DNA of 33,918 bases. Origin: Chitinophagaceae bacterium. Its GTDB lineage: Bacteria; Bacteroidota; Bacteroidia; Chitinophagales; Chitinophagaceae. A program made the position numbers and the translations under genes. Within the stretch, counting starts at the first letter, position 1, and each line of letters begins with the position of its first letter. Shown here one piece after another: positions 1-8,363 of this stretch. The stretch lies in assembly GCA_020847395.1 (NCBI GenBank), contig JADLCD010000034.1, positions 1 to 33,918 on the forward strand. The letters run 5' to 3'. The notes below the pieces were generated by a model. It was not told the DNA's origin and ran no database searches. It worked only from the letters and a program-made list of their open reading frames with translations.

Positions 1-501
1 CAGCCTGATCCATTTATAGTCAAATGAATATTTTTCTTGCAGGGCCTCTATAAAAATCCTCAGGCTGTTTTTAGCTTGCGCATAAGGATTTGAAGGATAC
101 ACCTCCATATCTTCCTTCAGTTTTCCTCCCTGCATGCCATATTCAAAGCAGGTGCCCGTTATGTTTACTTTTTTTAAGCCGTTCTTTATTATATTTTCCA
201 GGAAGGATTTTTGCTCAGGCAAATTTTTCTCCAAATGAAAATTACCCTTATAATTGGGTAATCCCTCCCAACTCAGGTGGATCATAATATCCGGCTTATC
301 AAAATATTCAAAATAGTTTTGTGCATCTGATAAGTCTGTTAAATTGAGCGGACGGTAGTCTGTTTGCTTAAACCAGCCTTTTTGCCTGGCATTAGCTTCA
401 TTGGCTGAACTGGTTATAACATGGTAATGGCGTAGCAGTAATTCCTCTACCACATAATTTCCGATAAACCCGGTTGCGCCTGTTACCAATACTTTTTGCA
501 T
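1..501 (-). CDS. NAD(P)-dependent SDR epimerase/reductase (partial, C-terminus outside window)
   Basis: The first 167 codons of an extended short-chain dehydrogenase/reductase; the reading frame is open to the window edge, so the C-terminal part lies outside. The ATG is at 501-499. The N-terminus carries the Rossmann motif GATGFIG (residues 8-14). An ITGTCFEYG stretch matches the usual SSxxxYG position, and the catalytic pair is Tyr140 and Lys144 (YAQAK). It starts 3 bases after the C-methyltransferase stop and is the last visible gene of the deoxysugar operon. From its place after a dehydratase, an epimerase and a methyltransferase I infer that it reduces the 4-keto group of the CDP-sugar. 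It could instead be a 4-epimerase; family membership is firm, the exact reaction is not. Confidence 0.88.
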   Translation of the reverse strand, partial: MQKVLVTGATGFIGNYVVEELLLRHYHVITSSANEANARQKGWFKQTDYRPLNLTDLSDAQNYFEYFDKPDIMIHLSWEGLPNYKGNFHLEKNLPEQKSFLENIIKNGLKKVNITGTCFEYGMQGGKLKEDMEVYPSNPYAQAKNSLRIFIEALQEKYSFDYKWIRL

Positions 502-504
502 AAA

Positions 505-1734
505 TTATTGCATTACCTGCAGATGCGGAATTGGTACCACAAATGCTCCTTTCCATTGTAAAATATATGAAAGCTGCCGGGTGATTTCATCCTTCAAATT
601 CCAGGGCAGAATAAGTACATAATCCGGTTGATTGTTTTTCAGGTAATCTTCATTTACTACAGGAATATGGCTTGCCGGTAACCATTTATGTTGTTTATGC
701 GGATTGGCATCAACAACATAATCTATCAGATCGTTTTTAATACCACAATAGTTAAGTAGCGTATTGCCTTTTGCCGCGGCGCCATACGCAGCAACTTTTT
801 TACCTTCTCTCTCACATCTGATCAAAAATTCAGTAAGATCTATTTTAACTTGTAAAGCCTTTGACTGAAATCCATTGTAATAATCCAGTTCATTTAGTCC
901 TTTAGCGGCTTCCTTTTGCAGCAAATCAGAAACATTATTTGTTTTTTGCTTTGAGTTGTCTTCTGTATGCTTTGCATAAATGCGTAATGATCCTCCGTGA
1001 GTAGGAATCTCTTCCACATCAAATAATTCTAATCCCTGTGAAGCAAAAATTTTCTGTACTGTAGTAAAGGATAAATAGGAAAAATGTTCGTGGTAGATAG
1101 TGTCGAACTGGTTATTATCTACCAATTGCATCAGGTGTGGAAATTCCATCGTAATTACTCCTTGCGGGGCAAGAACGATTTTCATTCCTCCTACAAAATC
1201 AATTATATCCGGTACATGAGCTAATACGTTGTTGCCAAGCAATAAATCCGCAAATATTTTTTGAGCAGCAAGCTCTTTTGCCAACCGCACACCAAAAAAA
1301 TCAACAACAGTTTCTATCCCTTTTTTCACTGCTACATCCGCTGTATTTGCTGTGGGTTCTATGCCGATGACAGGAATATTCTTTTCATGAAAGTACTGCA
1401 GCAGGTATCCATCATTAGAGGCTATCTCTATTACTTTAGAAGCATTATTTAAACCGAATCTTTCGGTCATTCTTTCAGTATAGGTTTTTGCATGCTTTAA
1501 CCAACTGGTAGAGTAAGACGAAAAATATACATAATCGCTATTGAAAATGGCATCAGACTTTTTGTACTCATCTATCTGCACCAAAAAGCAATTATGACAG
1601 GTATATACTTTAAGCGGATAAAAGGTTTCCGGTTCGTTCAATTGCTCTTTAGTTAAAAAAGAGTTGGAAGCAGGAGCGTTGATGAGATCAATGAAAACAT
1701 GCTTAAGCTCCGTTTTGCAAAACCTGCATTGCAT
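505..1734 (-). CDS. Class I SAM-dependent sugar C-methyltransferase (TylC3/TcaB9/NovU-like)
   Basis: A 409-residue protein with the three-part build of nucleotide-sugar C-methyltransferases. An N-terminal zinc site has Cys3, Cys6, Cys46 and Cys49. The SAM-binding motif is EIASNDGYLL at about 103-112. A C-terminal Rossmann-like part (about 310-409) holds GKKVAAYGAAAKGNTLL. The stretch YHEHFSYLS (Tyr215, His218) matches the catalytic Tyr/His pair known from TcaB9. Such enzymes add a methyl group to a carbon next to the 4-keto group of an activated deoxysugar, at C3 (TylC3, TcaB9) or C5 (NovU). It lies 3 bases after the epimerase stop, within the operon. The sugar and the methylated carbon cannot be decided from sequence. 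Confidence 0.9.
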   Translation of the reverse strand: MQCRFCKTELKHVFIDLINAPASNSFLTKEQLNEPETFYPLKVYTCHNCFLVQIDEYKKSDAIFNSDYVYFSSYSTSWLKHAKTYTERMTERFGLNNASKVIEIASNDGYLLQYFHEKNIPVIGIEPTANTADVAVKKGIETVVDFFGVRLAKELAAQKIFADLLLGNNVLAHVPDIIDFVGGMKIVLAPQGVITMEFPHLMQLVDNNQFDTIYHEHFSYLSFTTVQKIFASQGLELFDVEEIPTHGGSLRIYAKHTEDNSKQKTNNVSDLLQKEAAKGLNELDYYNGFQSKALQVKIDLTEFLIRCEREGKKVAAYGAAAKGNTLLNYCGIKNDLIDYVVDANPHKQHKWLPASHIPVVNEDYLKNNQPDYVLILPWNLKDEITRQLSYILQWKGAFVVPIPHLQVMQ

Positions 1735-1737
1735 AAT

Positions 1738-2283
1738 TTATATTCCTTTAAAATTGTTATCAATATAAGGATGGTCAGCATCTCTGTCAGAAATAATGCT
1801 CACGGGTAAAGGCCAGCTTATGTTAAGGCTGGGATCATCATATTTTATACCACCCTCCGCGCCGGGAGTATAGTATTCAGAATGGTGATACAATAACTCA
1901 GCATTATCAGATAAAGATTGAAAGCCATGCGCAAAGCCTTCGGGAATGTAGATCATTTTTTTATTTTGTGCTGATAGTTCCACTGTAAACCATTGTAAAA
2001 ATGTGGGAGAACCCTTTCTTAAATCTACAATTACATCGAGTACAGTGCCTGCAATACACCTGATCATCTTGATCTCCCTGTAAGGAGCAACCTGGTAATG
2101 CATACCCCGTACAGTTGCCTTAGTTGCAGTAAACGAATGGTTCATTTGTACCCATTCTTTATCATGATTTATTTTACTGAATTCTTTTTTACAAAAATAT
2201 CTCGCAAACCAGCCACGGCTATCTGTAAACTGTTCCGGCTCTATAATATAACTGCCTGATAATGGAGTGGGAGAGAAGATCAT
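1738..2283 (-). CDS. RmlC-family nucleotide-4-keto-6-deoxysugar epimerase
   Basis: A 181-residue cupin of the dTDP-4-dehydrorhamnose 3,5-epimerase family, of normal family length. The catalytic His62 lies in RGMHYQ, and Tyr132 and the SEYY segment fall where the family has its catalytic tyrosine. FAHGFQ and the GGIKYDDP stretch are also family signatures. The start ATG overlaps the rfbG stop by 4 bases (ATGA), so the two are translationally coupled. Because its neighbours make CDP-4-keto-6-deoxyglucose, its substrate is probably the CDP- rather than the dTDP-sugar (inference). It may epimerise only one carbon, as NovW-type enzymes do. I therefore give no rfbC symbol. Confidence 0.88.
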   Translation of the reverse strand: MIFSPTPLSGSYIIEPEQFTDSRGWFARYFCKKEFSKINHDKEWVQMNHSFTATKATVRGMHYQVAPYREIKMIRCIAGTVLDVIVDLRKGSPTFLQWFTVELSAQNKKMIYIPEGFAHGFQSLSDNAELLYHHSEYYTPGAEGGIKYDDPSLNISWPLPVSIISDRDADHPYIDNNFKGI

Positions 2284-3365
2284 AAAGCAAGATATGTGTT
2301 GATTTGCTGTAGCGTAAATTCCTTTTTTTTATTATCCGGCTGCTTATACCAATCAATTGTCCAATCAATAGACGCCGCCGCATTCAACTTTGGTGTCCAC
2401 TTTAATTCATGTTGTACTTTGGTAATATCCAATTGTAGTAAACCTGCTTCATGTGGCTGGACAGTACTTGAAGCGTCTGTCCAGTTGCCGCTGCCCCAAC
2501 TCTTAATAGCCCTTTCAACAAGCGCTCTTACTGTTAAATGGTCACCAGGCACAGGCCCGAAATTAAAAGCAGTGGAATATCTCTCATAATGCTCGTTCAA
2601 TAATCCACCTAGCAGGAGATAACCGGTTAGAGGCTCCAGCACATGCTGCCACGGACGAACTGATGCAGGATTACGAACAATAATATTTTGCCCGGATTGC
2701 AGTGAGCGGATAATATCAGGTATAATTCTATCTGTGCTCCAATCTCCGCCGCCAATTACATTTCCGGCTATTGCGCTGGCAATGGCTTTTTGGTGCTTAT
2801 CAAACTGGCTGATATTAAAAAAGCTGTTCCTGAATGAGCGTACTACAAGTTCAGTGCAGGCTTTACTGGCACTATACGGATCATAACCACCCAAAACATC
2901 ATTTTCTTTATAAAGAATATCTTGCTCCTTGTTTTCGTATACTTTATCGGTAGTTATAACAACCGTGGTACATTTTTTTTGCAATGCACCTATACTTTCA
3001 AGCAAGTTTGCTGTGCCGGTAACATTTACTTCAAATGTTTCTGCCGGAATTTTATAAGAACGACGAACCAGCGGTTGCGCTGCCAGGTGAAAAACATAAT
3101 CTGGTTGAAATATCTCTATTTCTTTTTTCAGCCGGTTAATATCCCTTATATCTGCAATAACACTTTCTGAAAAAGCACCGGCATTGATAATACTGAATAA
3201 TGAAGGTTCATATTCAGGTTGCAGGGCATATCCTTTAACAAATGCACCCAGTTCTTTTAAAAGTAGTACCAACCAGCTTCCTTTAAAACCGGTATGCCCT
3301 GTTATAAATACCTTTTTGTCTTTATAAAAATGTGCAAGAGCTTGTTTGCTTACCATTTTTTCCAT
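2280..3365 (-). CDS. rfbG: CDP-glucose 4,6-dehydratase
   Basis: A 361-residue extended SDR dehydratase converting CDP-D-glucose to CDP-4-keto-6-deoxy-D-glucose. It has the NAD motif GHTGFKG (23-29), the TTDKVYENKE motif (Thr139-Asp140-Lys141 as the dehydratase site) and YSASK (Tyr164, Lys168). The GGDWSTDRIIPD and PWQHVLEPL stretches are typical of RfbG/DdhB and separate it from dTDP-glucose dehydratases. It directly follows rfbF; the ATG at 3365 overlaps the rfbF end by 16 bases, while a second ATG at 3356 would overlap by 7. The two cannot be separated by sequence. The 3' end overlaps the epimerase gene by 4 bases. Confidence 0.95.
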   Translation of the reverse strand: MEKMVSKQALAHFYKDKKVFITGHTGFKGSWLVLLLKELGAFVKGYALQPEYEPSLFSIINAGAFSESVIADIRDINRLKKEIEIFQPDYVFHLAAQPLVRRSYKIPAETFEVNVTGTANLLESIGALQKKCTTVVITTDKVYENKEQDILYKENDVLGGYDPYSASKACTELVVRSFRNSFFNISQFDKHQKAIASAIAGNVIGGGDWSTDRIIPDIIRSLQSGQNIIVRNPASVRPWQHVLEPLTGYLLLGGLLNEHYERYSTAFNFGPVPGDHLTVRALVERAIKSWGSGNWTDASSTVQPHEAGLLQLDITKVQHELKWTPKLNAAASIDWTIDWYKQPDNKKKEFTLQQINTYLAL

Positions 3366-4126
3366 TTTGCATTATTGCTTTGCCACATTGCTTCCAGTTC
3401 CAGTTTATCACGCATAGCATCCATACATTTCCAAAAGCCTTTGTGTTTAAAAGCTACCAGTTGATGATCATTGGTGAGATTTTCCAATGGTTCGTCTTCC
3501 CACATCATTTCATTCATATTTCCCTCCAGGTATTTAAATACTTCGGGCTTTAGCACAAAAAAGCCTGCATTAATCCATTTGCTTTCATCTTTGGCTTTTT
3601 CACGAAATGATGCTACTGCATTATTTGCGCCAATATCCATACCCCCAAACCTTGCCTCAAGCTGAACTGCGGTAACCGTAGCAATTTTGTTGTGAGATTT
3701 ATGAAAAGTCATAAGATCTGTAATATTTATATCTGCCACCCCGTCACCATATGTAAGCATAAAGTCTTCATTCCCTATATATTGCTGCACCTGCTTTAAA
3801 CGTCCCGCTGTTTTGGTGGTACTGCCGGTTTCTATTAAAGTAACTTTAAACGCTTCAGAGTGGGTACCCAAAACCTCCATTTTGTTGTTAGCGATATCAA
3901 TGGTAATATCAGAATTGTGAAGAAAATAATTCATAAAATATTCCTTGATCACATAGCCTTTATACCCGAGGCAAACAATAAAATCGTTAAACCCGTAATG
4001 GCTGTATATTTTCATGATATGCCACAGAATAGGTTTTCCGCCAATTTCCACCATTGGCTTAGGGCGAGTATCTGTTTCTTCGGCTATCCTTGTTCCAAGT
4101 CCCCCTGCGAATATTACAACTTTCAT
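3350..4126 (-). CDS. rfbF: Glucose-1-phosphate cytidylyltransferase
   Basis: A 258-residue sugar nucleotidyltransferase forming CDP-glucose from CTP and glucose-1-phosphate, the first step of CDP-deoxysugar synthesis. It begins with the nucleotide-binding signature AGGLGTRIAEET (7-18), followed by RPKPMVEIGG (21-30). The metal-binding GDGVAD stands at 127-132. INAGFFVLKPEVF and WEDEPLENL are characteristic of RfbF. It is the first gene of the minus-strand operon, with a TAnnTTTG-type promoter box just upstream (4144-4151). No ddhC/rfbH (C3 deoxygenation) gene follows in the window, which argues against a 3,6-dideoxyhexose product. Confidence 0.95.
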   Translation of the reverse strand: MKVVIFAGGLGTRIAEETDTRPKPMVEIGGKPILWHIMKIYSHYGFNDFIVCLGYKGYVIKEYFMNYFLHNSDITIDIANNKMEVLGTHSEAFKVTLIETGSTTKTAGRLKQVQQYIGNEDFMLTYGDGVADINITDLMTFHKSHNKIATVTAVQLEARFGGMDIGANNAVASFREKAKDESKWINAGFFVLKPEVFKYLEGNMNEMMWEDEPLENLTNDHQLVAFKHKGFWKCMDAMRDKLELEAMWQSNNAKWKKW

Positions 4127-4143
4127 ATGTTTATATGGTTGCG

Positions 4144-4151
4144 CAAAACTA
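4144..4151 (-). promoter_or_regulatory. Candidate -7 promoter box of the deoxysugar operon
   Basis: On the minus strand the sequence reads TAGTTTTG, a full match to the Bacteroidota -7 consensus TAnnTTTG. It lies 17 bases before the rfbF ATG. A TTG stands 15 bases further upstream, closer than the usual -33 spacing. It was found by eye and is not proven. Confidence 0.42.
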
Positions 4152-4213
4152 AATGATTTAGCGGAACAACAGGTCTAAACATTTCTGATAATACAAACGT
4201 TTTGTAATAATGA

Positions 4214-4249
4214 ACAAACCCCGGTGATTACAGTATCATCGGGGTTTGT
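4214..4249 (-). terminator. Hairpin terminator of the PKD/DNRLRE lipoprotein gene
   Basis: Two 15-base arms (4214-4228 and 4235-4249) pair throughout, with one G-T wobble, around a 6-base loop. The hairpin starts 22 bases past the lipoprotein stop codon on the minus strand. The following minus-strand bases are only moderately T-rich. It separates this gene from the deoxysugar operon, which then needs its own promoter. Confidence 0.75.
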
Positions 4250-4271
4250 ATAATATGAAAGAAAATATCTG

Positions 4272-5225
4272 TTATTTGGAATATACTACCACCAATTTAG
4301 GATGTTTGCTTGTATCAGAGAATTTGCTTGTAGCAAATATTCTTGAATTGTAATAAACTTCAGTTTGCAACTTGATCAAAAAACCATAATTGTTGGTTGT
4401 ACCGTTCATGTCTTTTACTAGTTGTGTCACATCTACGTCAATAAGATCAAGAAAGGCTTGGTTAGTATGTGGAATTATTATTTGATTCGTAGATGTAGAT
4501 GAAGGTTGATTGTTAAATGTAACCGCTTCTGGAGCCCAGGCATTTGTTACCCGTTGTATCAACATTGTATTATCTGATCCGTAATTTGCCCTTACTTCAT
4601 CAGATTGATGTCCACTGGTAGGATTCGGGTGAGAGTATAAAGATAATTTGGCATTTTTTATTATAGCAGTGGTAGGAATGCTACTCAAATCAAATTTAAA
4701 TACTGCGCGTGTCACAATTGGGGCACCATTTTTTGTCCATCCGGCTGCACCCATTTCATATGAATATATACCGCTTTCATTTAAATTCGCATTTCCAAAA
4801 ATTGCTACCTCATTAAGATTATTTGCAGGTTGCAGGGATAATGTTATATATTCAGGACCTTTTACAATAACAGATACTGTATCAACCCCGGTTGCGCCAT
4901 CATTGTCTACCACCATTAACTGATAGAGATAAGTGCCGGTGATTAATCCCTTTACATCTGTAACCGGAGCTCCGTTGTTAACTATTTCCGAAGCATCAGG
5001 ACCTGATACCTGACTCCAGATATAAGCAACTACATTTCCATCAGCATCGGCACCGGTTCCGGTTAGGGTGGCAGTAGCCGTTTCAGCCTCTCCCCGTATT
5101 TGTATGGTCTGACTTTCGCCCGCTTCTGCAACGGGTACTTTGTTATTAATGATCTCTTCTTTTTGGCAACTTGTGAAGGGTAAAACGCCAATTAAGGCAA
5201 GTAGGTAATAAGGTTTTAAGGTCAT
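4272..5225 (-). CDS. PKD/Ig-like and DNRLRE-domain lipoprotein
   Basis: A 317-residue predicted lipoprotein. The signal peptide ends in the lipobox PFTSC, with Cys20 as the lipidated residue. Residues about 30-122 form a PKD/Ig-like domain (PVAEAGESQTI, YIWSQVSGPD, YLYQLMVVDNDGATGVDTVSV). Residues about 125-316 look like a DNRLRE-type beta-sandwich: TRAVFKFDLSSIP, NAKLSLYSHP, VDVTQLVKDM and HPKLVVVYS match that family's strand pattern. DNRLRE domains are usually found in extracellular carbohydrate-acting or surface proteins; a substrate cannot be named. The gene is a single unit ended by the hairpin at 4214-4249 and transcribed away from the T9SS protein. Confidence 0.82.
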   Translation of the reverse strand: MTLKPYYLLALIGVLPFTSCQKEEIINNKVPVAEAGESQTIQIRGEAETATATLTGTGADADGNVVAYIWSQVSGPDASEIVNNGAPVTDVKGLITGTYLYQLMVVDNDGATGVDTVSVIVKGPEYITLSLQPANNLNEVAIFGNANLNESGIYSYEMGAAGWTKNGAPIVTRAVFKFDLSSIPTTAIIKNAKLSLYSHPNPTSGHQSDEVRANYGSDNTMLIQRVTNAWAPEAVTFNNQPSSTSTNQIIIPHTNQAFLDLIDVDVTQLVKDMNGTTNNYGFLIKLQTEVYYNSRIFATSKFSDTSKHPKLVVVYSK

Positions 5226-5486
5226 TTCCAGGTGTTTAAATTTTTTAATATGAAAAAAGATAAAATTATTTATGACAGTTCACAACTGATTAACGAAATA
5301 TTGAAACTGCTTGTTGTATGCATTATGCTGAACATATATGATAATTACTTAATAAAAGTAAAAAAAAGTATATAATTTCATATGCCTCTTAAAATAAGAC
5401 TACAAACAAAGAGAATAGCATATAAAGTATCAGTTGAATGATTTTTATACGTTAGTTTAGTGTTTCGTTTACAACGTACTGACCTT
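5226..5486. other. Divergent intergenic region between the lipoprotein and type B T9SS genes
   Basis: A very AT-rich stretch of 261 bases that must hold both divergent promoters. On the minus strand TATCTTTT (5255-5262), and on the plus strand TAGTTTAG (5453-5460), each match TAnnTTTG in all but one base. The plus-strand box lies just before the ATG at 5487. I see no gene or RNA here. Confidence 0.4.
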
Positions 5487-8363
5487 ATGGGAAAAGTTAT
5501 AAAGACCCTTATCTTATTTACTATTTTGGTTTTGCCATTCAGACTATTGGGGCAAACCATAAACTTCACAATGGCTGATGCTATATGCGTAACTCGGCCA
5601 TTAAATATTATGAATAATTCTTCAGCAGCGAGCTATTATTGGAATTTTTGTGTGTCCAACATAAACCTGGCGGGATTGTATCATGTAGAAACCAGCGGTT
5701 ATGGCTGCAGCAATATTGATAGCTTTCGGGTGATTTTTTCAAGCGCTGATTTTAGTTATGAGCAGGATGTCTGTGACCCGCTTCGCATTACTTTTAAAAA
5801 TGAATCACCAAATTCTACTGTAGTTGACTGGAACTTTGATAATGGACAACATGCACCGGGTAATGCAAACCCTGTTACAACTTATACTACTTTTGGCAAT
5901 TATAATGTAACGCTCACTATAATAAATTCCAATGGATTTAATGAATCGATGACCAAAACAATTGCTGTACAGGCACAAGCCGAAGATATCATTCTTACCA
6001 GAGATACTACAATTTGTAAAGGCTCATCTATTCAACTGAATGCAATTACAGCATTAAATTATTGCTGGACGCCCTTAGCTACCTTAAGCGCTTCTAATAT
6101 TGCTAATCCCGTTGCTTCACCGCTTGTTGCCACCACTTATTATTTGAATTCACTTGTAACGGGCAGTGATCTTATTGTAAATGGAAATTTTAGTGCCGGC
6201 AATACTGGATTTACTACAGGATATACGTATGCTGCTACTAATACAACAGAAGGCGAATATTTTATAGGGGGTAACCCTGGGGCATGGAACCCCAATTTTC
6301 AATCAACCTGCCCAGACCATTCAGGTACAGGTAACATGATGATGGTAAATGGTAACCCAATTTCTGATATTAACGTTTGGTCGCAAAAGGTTACCGTAAC
6401 ACCAAATACCAACTATGCATTCTCAACATGGATACAATCATTGTTCAGTGATAATCCTGCACAATTGATGTTTTCTATTAATGGAATCCCTGTAGGAAAT
6501 ATGATCACTGCGAGTTTGCCGATTTGTAATTGGTCACAGTTTTATACAACCTGGAATTCAGGGAATAATACTACTGCGGTTATTTCTATCATTAATAAGA
6601 ATACTATTGTTTGGGGTAATGATTTTGCATTGGATGATATTTCTTTTGCACCGGTTTTTATTAAAAGAGATAGTGTAACAATCAATATAGAAGACCCGGT
6701 TATTAAAGCAAGACTTGACACTACCGTATGTGAGGGTATTGACGTTCAGTTAAATGCCAGGGGAAATTTTGCCTCTTATAAATGGCTGCCTGCTACAGGA
6801 CTTTCTAACAATACTATCGCAAATCCTGTGGCATCTCCTTTAGCAACAACAGTGTATATTGTAAACGGTGTAACTATAAATGGATGTAAGGCCAGCGATA
6901 CGACTAATATAACTATTATGCCCAAGCCTTTATTAAAGGCCGGAAATGATACAGTATTATGCGGCTCAGGCTCTGTTCAGTTAAACGCTACAGGGAATGC
7001 GGGCAGCTATTCATGGTCACCTTCGGCTGGCTTATCTGATTCAAGTATAGCTAATCCTGTTGCTAACCTCACGCGTAACAGCCAATATATTGTAAGAGGA
7101 GAATCATTGCAGGGATGTAATGCCTATGATACTATAAATATTCGTGTGAGTACAATTCCTGTTGTGGAAGTAAATAATGATACAACTATTTGTGAAGGAA
7201 ACTCAGTTCAATTGAATGTGTTTCCTGCAACTGCCTCGTATACCTGGTCGCCTGCTTCCGGCTTATCTGATACAAAAATTGCCAGCCCCGTTGCTACACC
7301 ATTGGCAACCACACAATATATTCTTGCAGCAGGCAATCCGGATGGATGTATTGGCCGAGATTCGGTATGGATTAATGTGAGTTCTAAACCCCTGCTTTCA
7401 TTAGTTGGCGATACTACAGTTTGCAGAACAGCAGCCGTTCAACTGAATAGGGCAGATAGTAGTGGATATTACTCCTGGAGCCCATCAACAGGCTTATCTA
7501 ATTCTTCAACAGCAAATCCAATTGCTACACCATTAGAAACAACAAAATATTCTGTAGTTGTAACTGACGCTGCAAGTGGTTGCAAAAGTGAAGGCGATGT
7601 TGATATTGTAATACGGCAACGTCCGGCATTTAATACATCGGGTGATACTGAAATATGTTATGGCAAGACAACACGCTTGCAGGCAAGCGGTGGCGATATA
7701 TATCAATGGACTTCTTTAGTAATGATAAACGAACCTGAGCTAAATGAGATAGTTGTAAATCCAGGCGTAACAACATTGTACACTGTACATATTGCTGAGC
7801 GTATTTGTAATTATGATACGCTAATTGAGCTGAATGTTACTGTACACCCATCTCCTTTAATAACCACACAAAAATCAAATGATATTAATTGTGTTACTAC
7901 TACAGCCCAACTTAGCGCTACTGGCGGGGACAGGTATATATGGTCGCCATCAGTAAACCTGGATAATGCGAATGTACATAATCCTGTAGCGAGCCCTGAC
8001 AGCACTACTATATTTACCGTAAAAGGCACAAATGAATACGGTTGTTCTGCTGAAGATAGTATAGCTGTTACGGTAACTAAAGAAGGCAATCCGCTGTATC
8101 TTGTGCCTAATGCATTTACGCCAAACAACGATGGAATAAATGATTGCCTGAGTTTAAAGAAATGGGGGTATATGCAACTTGACGAATTTTCTATTTATAA
8201 TCGTTGGGGAGAAAAGATTTTTTCTACCAAAAACAGGATGGATTGCTGGGATGGTACATATAAAGGAATTAAACAGTCAAGCGGAACTTTCGTATATGTA
8301 ATTCGGGCAAAAACGTTGTGTGGAAATATAAACAGAAAAGGGCTGGTAACTTTAATCAGGTAA
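5487..8363 (+). CDS. Large PKD/Ig-repeat protein with type B T9SS sorting domain (gliding-motility-associated C-terminal domain)
   Basis: A 958-residue secreted adhesin-like protein. I start it at ATG 5487, whose product begins with a good signal peptide (MGKVIKTLILFTILVLPFRL, cut before QTINF); an upstream GTG (5460) would add nine residues in front. A PKD-like domain covers about 110-162. Seven Ig-like repeats follow, with the pattern DTTxCxG, VQLNA, WSPxxGLS, IANPVASPLATTxY and GCxxxD. The first is split by an inserted jelly-roll-like module at about 229-388. The last 91 residues (868-958; PNAFTPNNDGIND, YNRWGEKIF, WDGTYKG, GTFVYVI) are a complete CHU_C/type B sorting domain, for export by T9SS and surface attachment or release. 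The last 12 bases overlap the convergent glycosyltransferase gene. Ligand unknown. Confidence 0.9.
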   Translation: MGKVIKTLILFTILVLPFRLLGQTINFTMADAICVTRPLNIMNNSSAASYYWNFCVSNINLAGLYHVETSGYGCSNIDSFRVIFSSADFSYEQDVCDPLRITFKNESPNSTVVDWNFDNGQHAPGNANPVTTYTTFGNYNVTLTIINSNGFNESMTKTIAVQAQAEDIILTRDTTICKGSSIQLNAITALNYCWTPLATLSASNIANPVASPLVATTYYLNSLVTGSDLIVNGNFSAGNTGFTTGYTYAATNTTEGEYFIGGNPGAWNPNFQSTCPDHSGTGNMMMVNGNPISDINVWSQKVTVTPNTNYAFSTWIQSLFSDNPAQLMFSINGIPVGNMITASLPICNWSQFYTTWNSGNNTTAVISIINKNTIVWGNDFALDDISFAPVFIKRDSVTINIEDPVIKARLDTTVCEGIDVQLNARGNFASYKWLPATGLSNNTIANPVASPLATTVYIVNGVTINGCKASDTTNITIMPKPLLKAGNDTVLCGSGSVQLNATGNAGSYSWSPSAGLSDSSIANPVANLTRNSQYIVRGESLQGCNAYDTINIRVSTIPVVEVNNDTTICEGNSVQLNVFPATASYTWSPASGLSDTKIASPVATPLATTQYILAAGNPDGCIGRDSVWINVSSKPLLSLVGDTTVCRTAAVQLNRADSSGYYSWSPSTGLSNSSTANPIATPLETTKYSVVVTDAASGCKSEGDVDIVIRQRPAFNTSGDTEICYGKTTRLQASGGDIYQWTSLVMINEPELNEIVVNPGVTTLYTVHIAERICNYDTLIELNVTVHPSPLITTQKSNDINCVTTTAQLSATGGDRYIWSPSVNLDNANVHNPVASPDSTTIFTVKGTNEYGCSAEDSIAVTVTKEGNPLYLVPNAFTPNNDGINDCLSLKKWGYMQLDEFSIYNRWGEKIFSTKNRMDCWDGTYKGIKQSSGTFVYVIRAKTLCGNINRKGLVTLIR
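6000..8090 (+). repeat. Seven Ig-like protein repeats encoded in tandem
   Basis: Degenerate coding repeats of about 70-75 codons, each starting with DTxxC and containing QLNA, W-SP and (in most) an ANPVA-like stretch. Repeat 1 starts at about 6000 and is interrupted from 6171 to about 6655. Repeats 2-7 start at about 6714, 6945, 7170, 7404, 7638 and 7875. Repeats 2-5 are closest to one another; repeat 6 has lost the GLS and ANPVA parts. Confidence 0.8.

Noticed and set aside
5460-5486. GTG start at 5460 for the type B T9SS protein
   Set aside because: ATG 5487 gives a standard signal peptide, and the GTG overlaps a promoter-like box.
7811-8128. 105-codon minus-strand frame inside the T9SS repeat protein
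   Set aside because: It is a shadow of the repeat coding sequence with no family features.
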